Of a stretch of 7,422 bases of DNA, positions 1 through 3,784 are shown piece by piece; the stretch's first letter is position 1; the number at the start of each line of letters is the position of its first letter. Below the pieces are notes generated by a model. That model made no database searches and was not told the DNA's origin. It saw nothing but the letters and a program-made list of their open reading frames with translations. The stretch comes from JAGWAC01 sp038046265 (GTDB lineage: Archaea > Nanobdellota > Nanobdellia > SCGC-AAA011-G17 > JACPIM01): the NCBI GenBank assembly GCA_038046265.1, contig JBBSWN010000004.1, positions 1 through 7,422 of the forward strand. Reading direction: 5' to 3'. A program made the position numbers and the translations under genes.

Positions 1-53
1 AGAGCACGGCACTCCTAATGCCGGGGTCGAGGGTTCAAATCCTTCCAGGCCCG
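1..53 (+). tRNA. tRNA-Arg (anticodon CCU), 3' portion, cut by window edge
   Basis: The window opens inside a tRNA. The anticodon stem is 7-11 paired with 19-23 (CGGCA/TGCCG, five pairs). Its loop, 12-18, is CTCCTAA, which puts the anticodon CCT at 14-16 and reads AGG (Arg). The variable loop is 24-28. The T arm is 29-45: GAGGG and CCTTC, including one G-U pair, around loop TTCAAAT. The acceptor 3' strand is 46-52 (CAGGCCC), the discriminator base is G53, and no CCA is encoded. The 5' acceptor strand, which should read GGGCCTG, and most of the D arm lie outside the window, so upstream introns cannot be excluded. The last ten acceptor/T-stem bases recur at 1293-1302. Confidence 0.9.
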
Positions 54-73
54 ATTACTTTCATTTAAAAAGA

Positions 74-83
74 TTTATATATT
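74..83 (+). promoter_or_regulatory. TATA box of the MNT/HEPN cassette
   Basis: TTTATATATT lies 38-47 bases before the ATG at 121. It is the best archaeal TATA-like element between the tRNA and the coding region. A start about 25 bases downstream would fall near 103, inside the palindrome at 89-108, leaving an 18-base leader. No Shine-Dalgarno sequence is visible before the ATG. A second, weaker possibility is that the AT-rich palindrome itself supplies the box for a leaderless start. Confidence 0.6.
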
Positions 84-88
84 ACCTA

Positions 89-108
89 TTGTAATAATAT
101 TATTACAA
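89..108. promoter_or_regulatory. 20-bp perfect palindrome, putative operator
   Basis: TTGTAATAATATTATTACAA is a perfect inverted repeat with no spacer. Allowing one extra base, the arms extend to CTATT at 86-90 and AAATAG at 107-112. It covers the predicted transcription start of the downstream cassette, whose first protein has a winged-helix-like N-terminus. The natural inference is that this protein binds here as a dimer and represses its own operon, as toxin-antitoxin antitoxins often do. In such AT-rich DNA short palindromes arise by chance, but 20 perfect bases at the start site make function likely. Confidence 0.6.
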
Positions 109-120
109 ATAGTAATAAAT

Positions 121-687
121 ATGAAAAACGAAGTTAAAATATTAAAGTTTTTATTGAATAATAAAGAAAATAAATTTACAATAAAAAAAATAGCTGAAGC
201 TATAGAAATTAACTATAGAATCGCTTATGAAAAAGTATTCATATTAGAAAAAGAAGGTTTAATAAAGATTACAAAGGCAGGAAACTCTAATTTATGTGAA
301 TTTACAAATAAATTTAATGAGATAGTCTTTCAAGCAGAATATGAAAGAAAAAAAGATTTGTTCAAAAACAAGAACTTTTTAATATTGCATAATCGTTTGT
401 TAGAGCTTAATTTTTCATTTATAGCCTTGCTATTTGGTTCTCAAGCCAGAGGAACAGCCAATAAACATTCAGATATTGACATTTTAACTATCAGTGAAAA
501 TGAAAAAGAATTAAAAACAATCATTTCACTTTTACCAGAAAAAATACACCTAACAAACGTAAGTTATGTAAACTTTATTAATATGGCAAAGAGCAGAGAA
601 TTTACTGTTGTAAGTGAAGCAATTAAAAATAATATTATTTTGATTGGAATAGAAGAATATTATAGGTTGTTAAATAATGTTGGATAA
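121..687 (+). CDS. HTH-MNT nucleotidyltransferase (putative antitoxin/regulator of HEPN pair)
   Basis: The protein has 188 residues. Residues 1-65 look like a winged helix-turn-helix: a helical segment, IKKIAEAIEI as first helix, YRIAYEKVFILEKEGLI as recognition helix region, then a wing. Residues 85-175 are a minimal nucleotidyltransferase (MNT) domain with the hallmark GSQARG at 106-111 and S117-D118-x-D120, the metal-binding aspartates of the polymerase-beta superfamily. MNT proteins paired with HEPN proteins are known as antitoxins that AMPylate or otherwise neutralise the HEPN RNase. Here the antitoxin candidate also carries its own DNA-binding domain, in keeping with the palindrome in front of it. 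The stop overlaps the next start by 11 bases (677-687), showing translational coupling. Family assignment is firm; the antitoxin role is inferred from the neighbour. Confidence 0.88.
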   Translation: MKNEVKILKFLLNNKENKFTIKKIAEAIEINYRIAYEKVFILEKEGLIKITKAGNSNLCEFTNKFNEIVFQAEYERKKDLFKNKNFLILHNRLLELNFSFIALLFGSQARGTANKHSDIDILTISENEKELKTIISLLPEKIHLTNVSYVNFINMAKSREFTVVSEAIKNNIILIGIEEYYRLLNNVG

Positions 688-1209
688 AGAGAGAATTAAA
701 AAAGCAGAAGATAATGCAAAATCTTATTTAGAGGATGGCTTGCTTAGAAAAACATCTATGAATAAACAGGTTGAAAATATTCTTTTGTCAAACGGAAAAG
801 AGAGTTTAAAAGTAGCAGAAGAAATCCATCAAAAAAACATTTCAGATTTATGGGTTATTGTTTCATCATACTATGCAATGTACTATTATGCAATGCAGTT
901 CTATTAAAACTTGGTTACAAAGTTGGTGAAAAAATTGTCCACCAAGTAACTTCAGACGCGTTAATTGTTTTTGTAAGAAGAAGGTTGAAAGAAAGTCTTC
1001 TTGAAGAATATGAAGAAATAAAGGAAGAAGCCTTGAATATTGCAGGAGCAAAAACAGATTCATTAATTGAATCATTTGAATTTGAAAAAAACAAAAGAAG
1101 TTTTATCCAATACAAAACAGTAGAAACTGAAAAGCATTCAAAAGCAATCACTTCATTACAAAGAGCGAAAGAATTTACAAAAGAAATGGAAAAATTGCTT
1201 GTTGATTAA
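677..1209 (+). pseudogene. HEPN-domain protein (putative toxin), interrupted by a -1 frameshift near 892
   Basis: Two reading frames make one protein. The first runs 677-907 and stops after ...YYAMYYYA plus four stray residues. The second resumes in the -1 frame at about 892 with NAVLLKLGYKVG and continues to 1209. Adding one base restores a continuous 177-residue all-helical protein with the HEPN pattern: YYAMYYYANA helix at about 65-74, KIVHQV with H89, and R141-x4-Y146 (RSFIQY) followed by an AxxF-type last helix. In MNT-linked HEPN RNases the usual catalytic motif is R-x4-6-H; here Tyr occupies the His place, as in UPF0332-like members. The defect looks like a missing A (GCAATGCA where GCAAATGCA would be in frame). 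It may be an inactivating mutation or an assembly/sequencing error. No slippery heptamer supports programmed frameshifting. Confidence 0.82.
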
Positions 1210-1279
1210 ATTTTAGGAGGCACCAAATATAAAAAATAGATTGCTAAAAGCTACTAGCCAAACCCCACAAGCTAATAAT

Positions 1280-1302
1280 GGAGTTCTAACCATTCCAGGC
1301 CC
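1280..1302 (+). repeat. Degenerate direct repeat of the tRNA-Arg 3' end (possible att-like scar)
   Basis: Bases 1293-1302 (TTCCAGGCCC) are identical to 43-52 of the tRNA-Arg. Upstream, GG-GTTC-AA-CC also aligns, giving about 20 identities across 31-52 versus 1280-1302 with three single-base gaps. The copy cannot fold as a proper T arm in register and has no 5' acceptor partner (GGGCCTG) nearby, so it is not a tRNA gene. The two copies flank the MNT/HEPN cassette, as expected if an element once integrated into the tRNA 3' end. No integrase is present. Confidence 0.5.
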
Positions 1303-1323
1303 AAAAAATAAATAACGATAAAA

Positions 1324-1331
1324 CTTTTAAA
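1324..1331 (+). promoter_or_regulatory. TATA box, leaderless promoter of the DUF202-like gene
   Basis: CTTTTAAA is centred about 26 bases before the ATG at 1354. That spacing places the transcription start at or next to the start codon, so the mRNA is probably leaderless. It supports choosing ATG 1354 over the upstream TTG at 1342. Confidence 0.55.
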
Positions 1332-1353
1332 CAGCTAAATATTGAAAATTTCT

Positions 1354-1665
1354 ATGGACTCCATAACTCATGATCAAAAAAGAAGATTGCTTGAAAAACA
1401 GCACATAAAAGCAGAACTAGACTTTGAAAGAACAATCCTTGCAAAGCAAAGAACTTTGTTAGCAGAAATAAACGTATTTCTAGGAGTTGTAGGTCTTGGT
1501 CTTTTATTGTTAAAATTCTTTGACTATATCGTCTTAAAAGTAATGGGTGTGGCAATGGCAGCCTTCTCAGTTTACATGATAACAAAACTAGCTCATAAAT
1601 ACAAGGTCTTTAAAAGAAAAGTCAGAAAAATAGATAAAAGAAACCACTTTTATAAAAATTTATAA
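1354..1665 (+). CDS. DUF202-like small membrane protein
   Basis: The protein has 103 residues from ATG 1354; an upstream TTG (1342) would add four residues but conflicts with the promoter spacing. The N-terminal 40 residues are charged and helical and contain ERTxLAKxRTxLA (25-36), which matches the signature of the DUF202/YidH family (ERTxLAxxRTxLA ahead of the first membrane helix). Two membrane helices follow, at about 41-56 and 60-80, then a very basic tail (HKYKVFKRKVRKIDKRN), which by the positive-inside rule should be cytoplasmic. DUF202 proteins are small inner-membrane proteins of unknown biochemical role. The gene stands alone with its own promoter, separated from the upstream cassette by the tRNA-like remnant. 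Assignment to the family is fairly sure; function is unknown. Confidence 0.75.
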   Translation: MDSITHDQKRRLLEKQHIKAELDFERTILAKQRTLLAEINVFLGVVGLGLLLLKFFDYIVLKVMGVAMAAFSVYMITKLAHKYKVFKRKVRKIDKRNHFYKNL

Positions 1666-1758
1666 AAAGTAGTAATCAAAGCTGGATTTGGGGGATTTAC
1701 ACTTACAAATACTTGCTGAAAAAACTAAAAAGCCATGAGAGATGAAATTTAGTAAAAT

Positions 1759-1766
1759 TTTTATAT
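1759..1766 (+). promoter_or_regulatory. TATA box, leaderless promoter of the 135-aa membrane protein
   Basis: TTTTATAT is centred about 24-25 bases before the ATG at 1787, so the transcript should begin at or very near the start codon. The rest of the gap 1666-1758 holds nothing recognisable. Confidence 0.55.
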
Positions 1767-1786
1767 CTTAATCCTAGTTTTAAATT

Positions 1787-2194
1787 ATGGTTTATGAACA
1801 GCTTATGCAGATTGTAAATTACATTAACCAAAACTTGACTATACTAATTTCATACGCCTTTTCAATAGTGTTAATATCTATTTTCTTTGATGATTTGTAT
1901 AAAATCCTGAATTTCAAGGAAAACATACAAAATCTCCCAGTTATCAGAAACATAACTGGTTTTCATATAACAAAAAGGTATAGGCCATTGAGATACTTTG
2001 ATCATTTCTTAAGTTATATTCTTGCTTTGGTTGTCGCAGAAGCTATCTTGATTGTTGTTCTTGCAGTTGGTGTAGATCTTCTCTTGCAAAAATATTCTGC
2101 ATATAAACCATTAATAATCATGGGAATAATTTTCCTTTCATACATTGCTTTTGTTTTTGGCTATCATAAAAGAAAATTCTCTGAAATGCCCTAA
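1787..2194 (+). CDS. Unrecognised three-helix membrane protein
   Basis: The protein has 135 residues and no family I can name. Hydrophobic segments lie at about 17-35, 74-99 and 107-126. Between the first and second is a loop of about 38 residues containing FKENIQNLPVIRNITGFHITKRYRPLRYFDHF, which is rich in basic and aromatic residues and probably cytoplasmic. The C-terminus is short and basic (YHKRKF). ATG 1787 is supported by a TATA box at leaderless spacing. The stop codon overlaps, by four bases tail to tail, the stop of the gene on the opposite strand (2191), and a run of six T follows at once. It could be a small channel, a transporter subunit or a scaffold; the sequence does not decide. 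Confidence 0.75.
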   Translation: MVYEQLMQIVNYINQNLTILISYAFSIVLISIFFDDLYKILNFKENIQNLPVIRNITGFHITKRYRPLRYFDHFLSYILALVVAEAILIVVLAVGVDLLLQKYSAYKPLIIMGIIFLSYIAFVFGYHKRKFSEMP

Positions 2195-2622
2195 TTTTTT
2201 AAAGCATTTACTATTTTCAAAGTAATTGCTCCAGTTACAGCTAGTTGAATTAAAGGCGTTAAGCCAATTCCAAAAACTAGTGGCATACTTTCACTATAAC
2301 TCCATAAATTCAAAATTTTTGCTTTTATTTCTATAATTACTGCAAATATTAATCCCAAAAATAAAAATAACAAATAATCTCCTCTCTTAACTTCCTTGAC
2401 CCAGTTGAAATTTTTTCTGTATAAACTGTTTAAAAGAAAAATAAAAACAATGAGAAAAGCATCTATAACACTGGCTTTTAAAATTTTGTAAACATAAAAA
2501 TAAACATCATTTTTCAAAGGCAAAATATTCCAAAGATACAAAAGACTATGTAAATTTTCCCAAAGCAGATTCAGTAAAAAAGCAATAAGAAATACAGATA
2601 ATAACAACTTTAAATTTTTCAT
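2191..2622 (-). CDS. Four-helix membrane protein with NxxWExxH motif, downstream of tRNA-Gly
   Basis: The protein has 143 residues from ATG 2622. A longer reading frame to 2697 is false because it translates the tRNA exon. Membrane helices lie at about 5-23, 49-68, 82-104 and 113-138. Polar and bulky residues stand out inside or beside them: N18-x2-W21-E22-x2-H25-x3-Y29, D54, E98, W107-S-Y109, M113-P114 and G118-x-G120-x2-P123-x2-Q126. This set resembles a conserved but uncharacterised family of small membrane proteins; I cannot name it. The ATG lies only 9 bases behind the tRNA-Gly 3' end and no promoter fits between, so it is probably co-transcribed with the tRNA and freed by tRNA 3' processing, giving an almost leaderless mRNA. 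Its stop (TAG) overlaps the convergent gene's stop. Confidence 0.75.
   Translation of the reverse strand: MKNLKLLLSVFLIAFLLNLLWENLHSLLYLWNILPLKNDVYFYVYKILKASVIDAFLIVFIFLLNSLYRKNFNWVKEVKRGDYLLFLFLGLIFAVIIEIKAKILNLWSYSESMPLVFGIGLTPLIQLAVTGAITLKIVNALKN
2195..2200 (+). terminator. Oligo-T run after the + strand gene
   Basis: TTTTTT directly follows the TAA stop at 2192-2194. Archaeal RNA polymerase terminates at such T runs without needing a hairpin. The run lies inside the 3' end of the convergent gene, so termination of the + transcript would occur within antisense sequence. Confidence 0.45.
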
Positions 2623-2651
2623 ATGTATAAATGCGCCGGCCGGGATTCGAA

Positions 2652-2679
2652 TTTCCGAACGCCAGTTTTCTAAGCGTTT
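2652..2679 (-). other. tRNA-Gly intron 3 (T arm, position 53/54), 28 nt
   Basis: The intron separates T-stem strand CCGGG from T loop TTCGAAT. The exon segment TCCG (ending two bases before the cut) pairs perfectly with CGGA near the intron's 3' end. Bulges are GG^A and AA^T, and a 5-bp inner helix AACGC/GCGTT closes an 11-nt loop. The junction is unique: moving it by one base in either direction would change the exon sequence. This is the best-formed non-canonical BHB of the three. Confidence 0.87.
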
Positions 2680-2694
2680 CCCGGACATACGGCT

Positions 2695-2740
2695 CACTTC
2701 TTCTTTTGAGTTTTTGATTAAACTTTTCTCAAAAGTTTAG
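2695..2740 (-). other. tRNA-Gly intron 2 (canonical position 37/38), 46 nt
   Basis: This intron sits at the canonical archaeal site after A37. Exon CTTC (32-35) pairs with GAAG near the intron's 3' end, giving the 4-bp helix, with bulges CA^C and TG^A. The anticodon stem forms the outer helix. The interior can form a 9-bp hairpin, TAAACTTTT/AAAAGTTTA with loop GAG, or an alternative CTTTTGAG/CTCAAAAG pairing closer to the splice sites. Confidence 0.88.
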
Positions 2741-2754
2741 TGGAAGGCCGCAGT

Positions 2755-2793
2755 TTGCTAGTTTTGTTCAAGCTTTTTTAAAAGCTTGTCTCT
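2755..2793 (-). other. tRNA-Gly intron 1 (D arm, position 23/24), 39 nt
   Basis: The exon before the cut ends GCTA-TG and the intron ends TAGC-AA, followed by exon A24. GCTA pairs perfectly with TAGC, giving the 4-bp central helix, with bulges TG^A and AA^A, which is the canonical bulge-helix-bulge (BHB) layout. Flanking helices are weak: one G-C pair on each side. Inside, CAAGCTT and AAGCTTG form a 7-bp hairpin. The cut could be written one base later (24/25) from the exon sequence alone, but only 23/24 gives the BHB. Confidence 0.8.
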
Positions 2794-2842
2794 CATAGCC
2801 GTTAGACCACCAGCGCATCAAAAGAAATACAATAAATTTACC

Positions 2843-2850
2843 TTATAAAA
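2843..2850 (-). promoter_or_regulatory. TATA box of tRNA-Gly (and probably the membrane protein behind it)
   Basis: TTTTATAA on the minus strand starts one base after the TAA stop (2853-2851) of the upstream 99-aa gene. Its centre is about 26 bases before 2820, so the pre-tRNA should start about four bases ahead of G1 at 2816. Confidence 0.6.
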
Positions 2851-3150
2851 TTATCTCTTCCTGTAATGAATAACAGAAGTTAAAATAGAAGCTCTTATTT
2901 TAGGATCACCATCTCTTGTTAAATAAACCAAATATTTTCCTTGAGATAATTTTTTACCGTGGATGACTTCATACTCAAATTCATCTACACCTAAATTATC
3001 TCTTTCTGCTATACCAATAACAAAAACTTCTCGCCTCTCAGTAGTCCCATCAGATTTTCTTAGAGTTATTTTAGCTCTTTCAGCTATTTCAATTGGTCTC
3101 GATAATTCAGTTACCACACCACTAATTTCAGGTAAATCTTCTAAGCCCAT
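2851..3150 (-). CDS. Unrecognised 99-aa soluble, probably beta-rich protein
   Basis: I do not recognise a family. The 99-residue protein has no membrane segment, no cysteine and no signal peptide. It alternates short hydrophobic strands with charged turns (SGVVTELSRPIEI, AKITLRKSDGTTERREVFVIGI, FEYEVIHGKKLSQGKYLVYLT, ASILTSVIHYRKR), as a small beta-barrel or sandwich would, with a basic C-terminus. ATG 3150 is supported by a TATA box about 26 bases upstream, so the mRNA is probably leaderless. The gene lies 22 bases behind the oxygenase pair and 34 before tRNA-Gly. It could bind nucleic acid or another protein, but nothing in the sequence proves this. Confidence 0.7.
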   Translation of the reverse strand: MGLEDLPEISGVVTELSRPIEIAERAKITLRKSDGTTERREVFVIGIAERDNLGVDEFEYEVIHGKKLSQGKYLVYLTRDGDPKIRASILTSVIHYRKR

Positions 3151-3172
3151 AAAAAACTACATAATTAAACGC

Positions 3173-3180
3173 TTATAAAA
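3173..3180 (-). promoter_or_regulatory. TATA box inside the end of the upstream gene, for the 99-aa protein
   Basis: TTTTATAA on the minus strand includes the TAA stop (3175-3173) of the upstream gene; the box is its last codons (ATT TTA TAA). Its centre is 26-27 bases before ATG 3150, which fits a leaderless start. Confidence 0.6.
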
Positions 3181-3784
3181 TTATTGTTTTTGAAAAATAA
3201 ATCTGCCTTTTATTAGAATTTACATTAATATACTTAATAAACCAGTCAACTGTCTTGTCAACATAAACAATAGAAACACAGTTCTCCTTGGACATTAACC
3301 TCAAAACTTCCGCATTTTCAGAAACAAAAGAAAAATACCCCCCATACTCTTCTTTCCATAAATCATTAAAAAAGAAATTAATCAAAAATCCGGAAACTTC
3401 AGGCCCGTTATCACTCAATAAACTATAGTCCTTGTGCTTTAGCATTATTGAATTTGTTTTAAAATCATTAATTTTCTTTCCTAGTAAAAATTCAAAAACT
3501 GTCTTTAATTCTTCACTTTGAATTAACTTTTTAAAATTCTTCCCAATCTCTCCCTGATTAAAAGACAATTTGTCAGGAAAATATTTTCTTTTAAACTTTA
3601 ATCTTCTTATTTCCTCTTTAAGCATGTAATACTTTTCTTTCTTGAAAAAATCCTCAAGCATAATGCTCTTTGGAGAATTTTTAAATAAAACTTTCTTTAT
3701 ATTCTCTAAATTTTCTTTCTCTAAATAATCATCATTAAGATATTCCTTTAAAATTTCAGATTTTAAAGCTTCATTAATCTCCAT
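3173..3784 (-). CDS. Probable non-catalytic 2OG-oxygenase-fold partner (pseudoenzyme)
   Basis: The protein has 203 residues from ATG 3784; a TTG at 3799 would add five. ATG 3784 overlaps the upstream stop by 11 bases and has GGTGG six to seven bases before it, a match to the archaeal anti-Shine-Dalgarno, as expected for a second cistron. The layout parallels its neighbour: SIMLEDFF (40-47) matches HLVLKDFF, and KDYSLLSDN (118-126) matches TDYLLPHDD, followed by GFLINFFFNDLWKEEYGGYFSFV (132-154) against the AYILNLS...GDGGKLQFF strand pair. The metal ligands His and Asp appear replaced by S124 and N126, and the distal His has no clear equivalent; R193 may match the 2OG-binding Arg. By hand alignment this is a degenerate paralogue, most likely a structural or substrate-binding subunit. 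A related but active variant cannot be excluded. Confidence 0.65.
   Translation of the reverse strand: MEINEALKSEILKEYLNDDYLEKENLENIKKVLFKNSPKSIMLEDFFKKEKYYMLKEEIRRLKFKRKYFPDKLSFNQGEIGKNFKKLIQSEELKTVFEFLLGKKINDFKTNSIMLKHKDYSLLSDNGPEVSGFLINFFFNDLWKEEYGGYFSFVSENAEVLRLMSKENCVSIVYVDKTVDWFIKYINVNSNKRQIYFSKTIIL

Larger units (their letters stand above)
1210..1353. other. Intergenic stretch with orphan Shine-Dalgarno and tRNA-like remnant
   Basis: This 144-base gap follows the HEPN gene. It contains AGGAGG at 1215-1220, a perfect Shine-Dalgarno sequence with no ATG, GTG or TTG at a usable distance behind it, then the degenerate copy of the tRNA-Arg 3' end (1280-1302), then the promoter of the next gene. 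A TTG-initiated 24-codon frame (1241-1315) exists but is 20 bases from the Shine-Dalgarno and reads across the tRNA-like remnant. It is not called as a gene. The stretch reads like insertion debris. Confidence 0.5.
2632..2816 (-). tRNA. tRNA-Gly (anticodon UCC) interrupted by three introns
   Basis: The gene runs from G1 at 2816 to discriminator A73 at 2632. Exons are 2816-2794 (acceptor GCGCTGG, T8, G9, D arm to G23), 2754-2741 (A24, C25, T26, stem GCGGC, loop CTTCCA to A37), 2694-2680 (A38, stem GCCGT, variable ATGT, T stem CCGGG) and 2651-2632 (T loop TTCGAAT, CCCGG, acceptor CCGGCGC, A). Joined, they give a 72-nt tRNA. It has a 7-bp acceptor with one U-G pair, D-stem pairs G10-C25, U11-A24 and C12-G23, a 5-bp anticodon stem with one G-U, and a 5-bp T stem. 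The anticodon UCC (2744-2742) reads GGA/GGG. No CCA is encoded. Without removing the introns, the T stem has no pairing and no anticodon arm exists, so the intron model is needed. A single-intron search would probably miss this gene or misread it. Confidence 0.9.

Noticed and set aside
880..907. Programmed -1 frameshifting in the HEPN gene
   Set aside because: There is no X-XXY-YYZ slippery heptamer at the shift, no clear downstream pseudoknot, and a plain one-base loss explains it.
850..1209. Separate gene starting at ATG 850
   Set aside because: Its first residues (MGYCFIILCNVLLC) are the out-of-frame reading of the HEPN helix; there is no Shine-Dalgarno or promoter, and only the part from about 892 matches the family.
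1230..1303. Second tRNA gene ending in CCAGGCCCA
   Set aside because: There is no matching 5' acceptor strand, the TTC register gives no T-stem pairing, and no anticodon arm can be built; kept only as a repeat.
1241..1315. 24-codon TTG-started mini gene
   Set aside because: It lies 20 bases from the Shine-Dalgarno, runs across the tRNA-like repeat and has no protein-like features.
915..1585. Antisense reading frames opposite the HEPN and DUF202-like genes
   Set aside because: They are shadows of the real genes with low-complexity composition and no promoter or ribosome binding site.
1646..1670. AT-rich inverted repeat at the end of the DUF202-like gene (ACTTTTATAAA/TTTATAAAAAGT)
   Set aside because: It has an unpaired base, is low in complexity, has no T run behind it and is expected by chance in such AT-rich sequence.
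2623..2697. N-terminal extension of the 143-aa membrane protein (start at 2697)
   Set aside because: These codons translate the 3' half of the tRNA-Gly and its third intron; ATG 2622 starts directly at a normal first membrane helix.
2632..2816. Class II tRNA (Leu/Ser) with AACGC/GCGTT as long variable arm
   Set aside because: The T stem would then have no base pairs and no anticodon arm would be left. Treating the segment as an intron restores CCGGG/CCCGG and gives a perfect BHB.
2632..2816. tRNA on the + strand
   Set aside because: The acceptor would contain a C-A mismatch and the T arm and D arm would be in the wrong order; the minus strand gives a G-U pair and a full cloverleaf.
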